The notes beneath the pieces are model-generated. The model was not told the origin of the DNA, searched no databases, and saw nothing but the letters and a program-made list of their open reading frames with translations. Below, one piece after another: positions 5,393 to 5,607 of a DNA stretch of 5,607 nt (positions are counted from its first letter, which is position 1; the number at the start of each line of letters is the position of its first letter). The stretch is from Actinomycetes bacterium. Its GTDB lineage: Bacteria > Actinomycetota > Acidimicrobiia > Acidimicrobiales > RAAP-2. Location of the stretch: NCBI GenBank assembly GCA_021826655.1, contig JAKAZC010000195.1, positions 1 through 5,607 of the forward strand, in the 5' to 3' direction. The position numbers and the translations under genes were made by a program.

Positions 5393-5607
5393 ATGAGGTT
5401 CGAGCCCACCGAGCTGACCGCCGAGGAACGCGAGCTTCAGCGCGACGTGCGCCGGTTCCTCGACGAGACGCTGCCTCCCGGCTCCTACGAGCCGGGACTG
5501 GGAATGGCGGCGGGATCGTCGAAGGCCCTCTCGCTCGCGCTGGGAGAGCGGGGCCTACTGGGCATGGCCCTGCCCACCGAGTACGGCGGCGGCGACCGGA
5601 GCGCAGT
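5393..5607 (+). CDS. Acyl-CoA dehydrogenase, N-terminal fragment (continues past window)
   Basis: Acyl-CoA dehydrogenases are FAD enzymes that introduce the alpha-beta double bond in acyl-CoA, the first step of beta-oxidation and related catabolic routes. The 71 visible codons show the characteristic N-terminal helical domain: MRFEPTELTAEERELQRDVR at 1-20 followed by RFLDETLPPG, then LGERGLLGMALPTEYGG at about 50-66, in which the GLLG-(x)-PTEYGG pattern is the family hallmark. The frame is open to the last base. The catalytic Glu, the FAD-binding signatures and the C-terminal domain lie outside the window (full length is usually 370-400 residues), so chain-length or substrate class cannot be judged. 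The ATG at 5393 follows an in-frame TGA by only 6 nt, so it is the first possible start. It is downstream of the MarR gene on the same strand, 148 nt apart, with hairpin and repeats between, so it may have its own promoter. Confidence 0.92.
   Translation, partial: MRFEPTELTAEERELQRDVRRFLDETLPPGSYEPGLGMAAGSSKALSLALGERGLLGMALPTEYGGGDRSA

Overview
The window is very GC-rich, with near-exclusive G/C at third codon positions, GTG as well as ATG starts, and two promoter-like elements placed as for leaderless transcripts. This points to a high-GC actinobacterium. A lineage such as Acidimicrobiia would fit, but that is a guess from protein flavour and not from any marker gene. No rRNA, tRNA, CRISPR array, insertion sequence or phage gene was found.

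Layout, left to right. (1) Positions 2-604 are the C-terminal 200 residues of malate synthase A (aceB). It is followed 80 nt later by a complete isocitrate lyase (aceA, 685-2025). Together they are the two enzymes of the glyoxylate shunt, with a strong GC-rich palindrome between them. (2) After a 122 nt gap comes an alpha/beta-fold hydrolase (2148-3038, same strand) with a complete Ser-Asp-His triad. (3) It converges with a 14-TM DHA2-type MFS exporter on the minus strand (3059-4591); the two stop codons are only 20 nt apart. (4) The exporter is divergent from a MarR-family regulator (4699-5244). The 107 nt between them is a local AT-rich island with back-to-back TTGACA boxes, the classic arrangement of a MarR regulator controlling its neighbouring efflux pump. 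(5) A 148 nt intergenic stretch holds a GC hairpin and four copies of GGGGTGACC. It leads into the first 71 codons of an acyl-CoA dehydrogenase (5393 to the window edge).

How the genes may fit together. Acyl-CoA dehydrogenase begins fatty-acid beta-oxidation, which yields acetyl-CoA, and malate synthase with isocitrate lyase lets the cell grow on that acetyl-CoA. The exporter/MarR pair looks like a separate, self-contained efflux module. The hydrolase has no specific assigned substrate.

No convincing undescribed multi-gene system is present: every coding gene belongs to a recognisable family. The observations most worth a second look are non-coding: the symmetric divergent promoter island, the aceB-aceA intercistronic palindrome, and the GGGGTGACC array before the acyl-CoA dehydrogenase gene. 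No gap between genes exceeds 150 nt.
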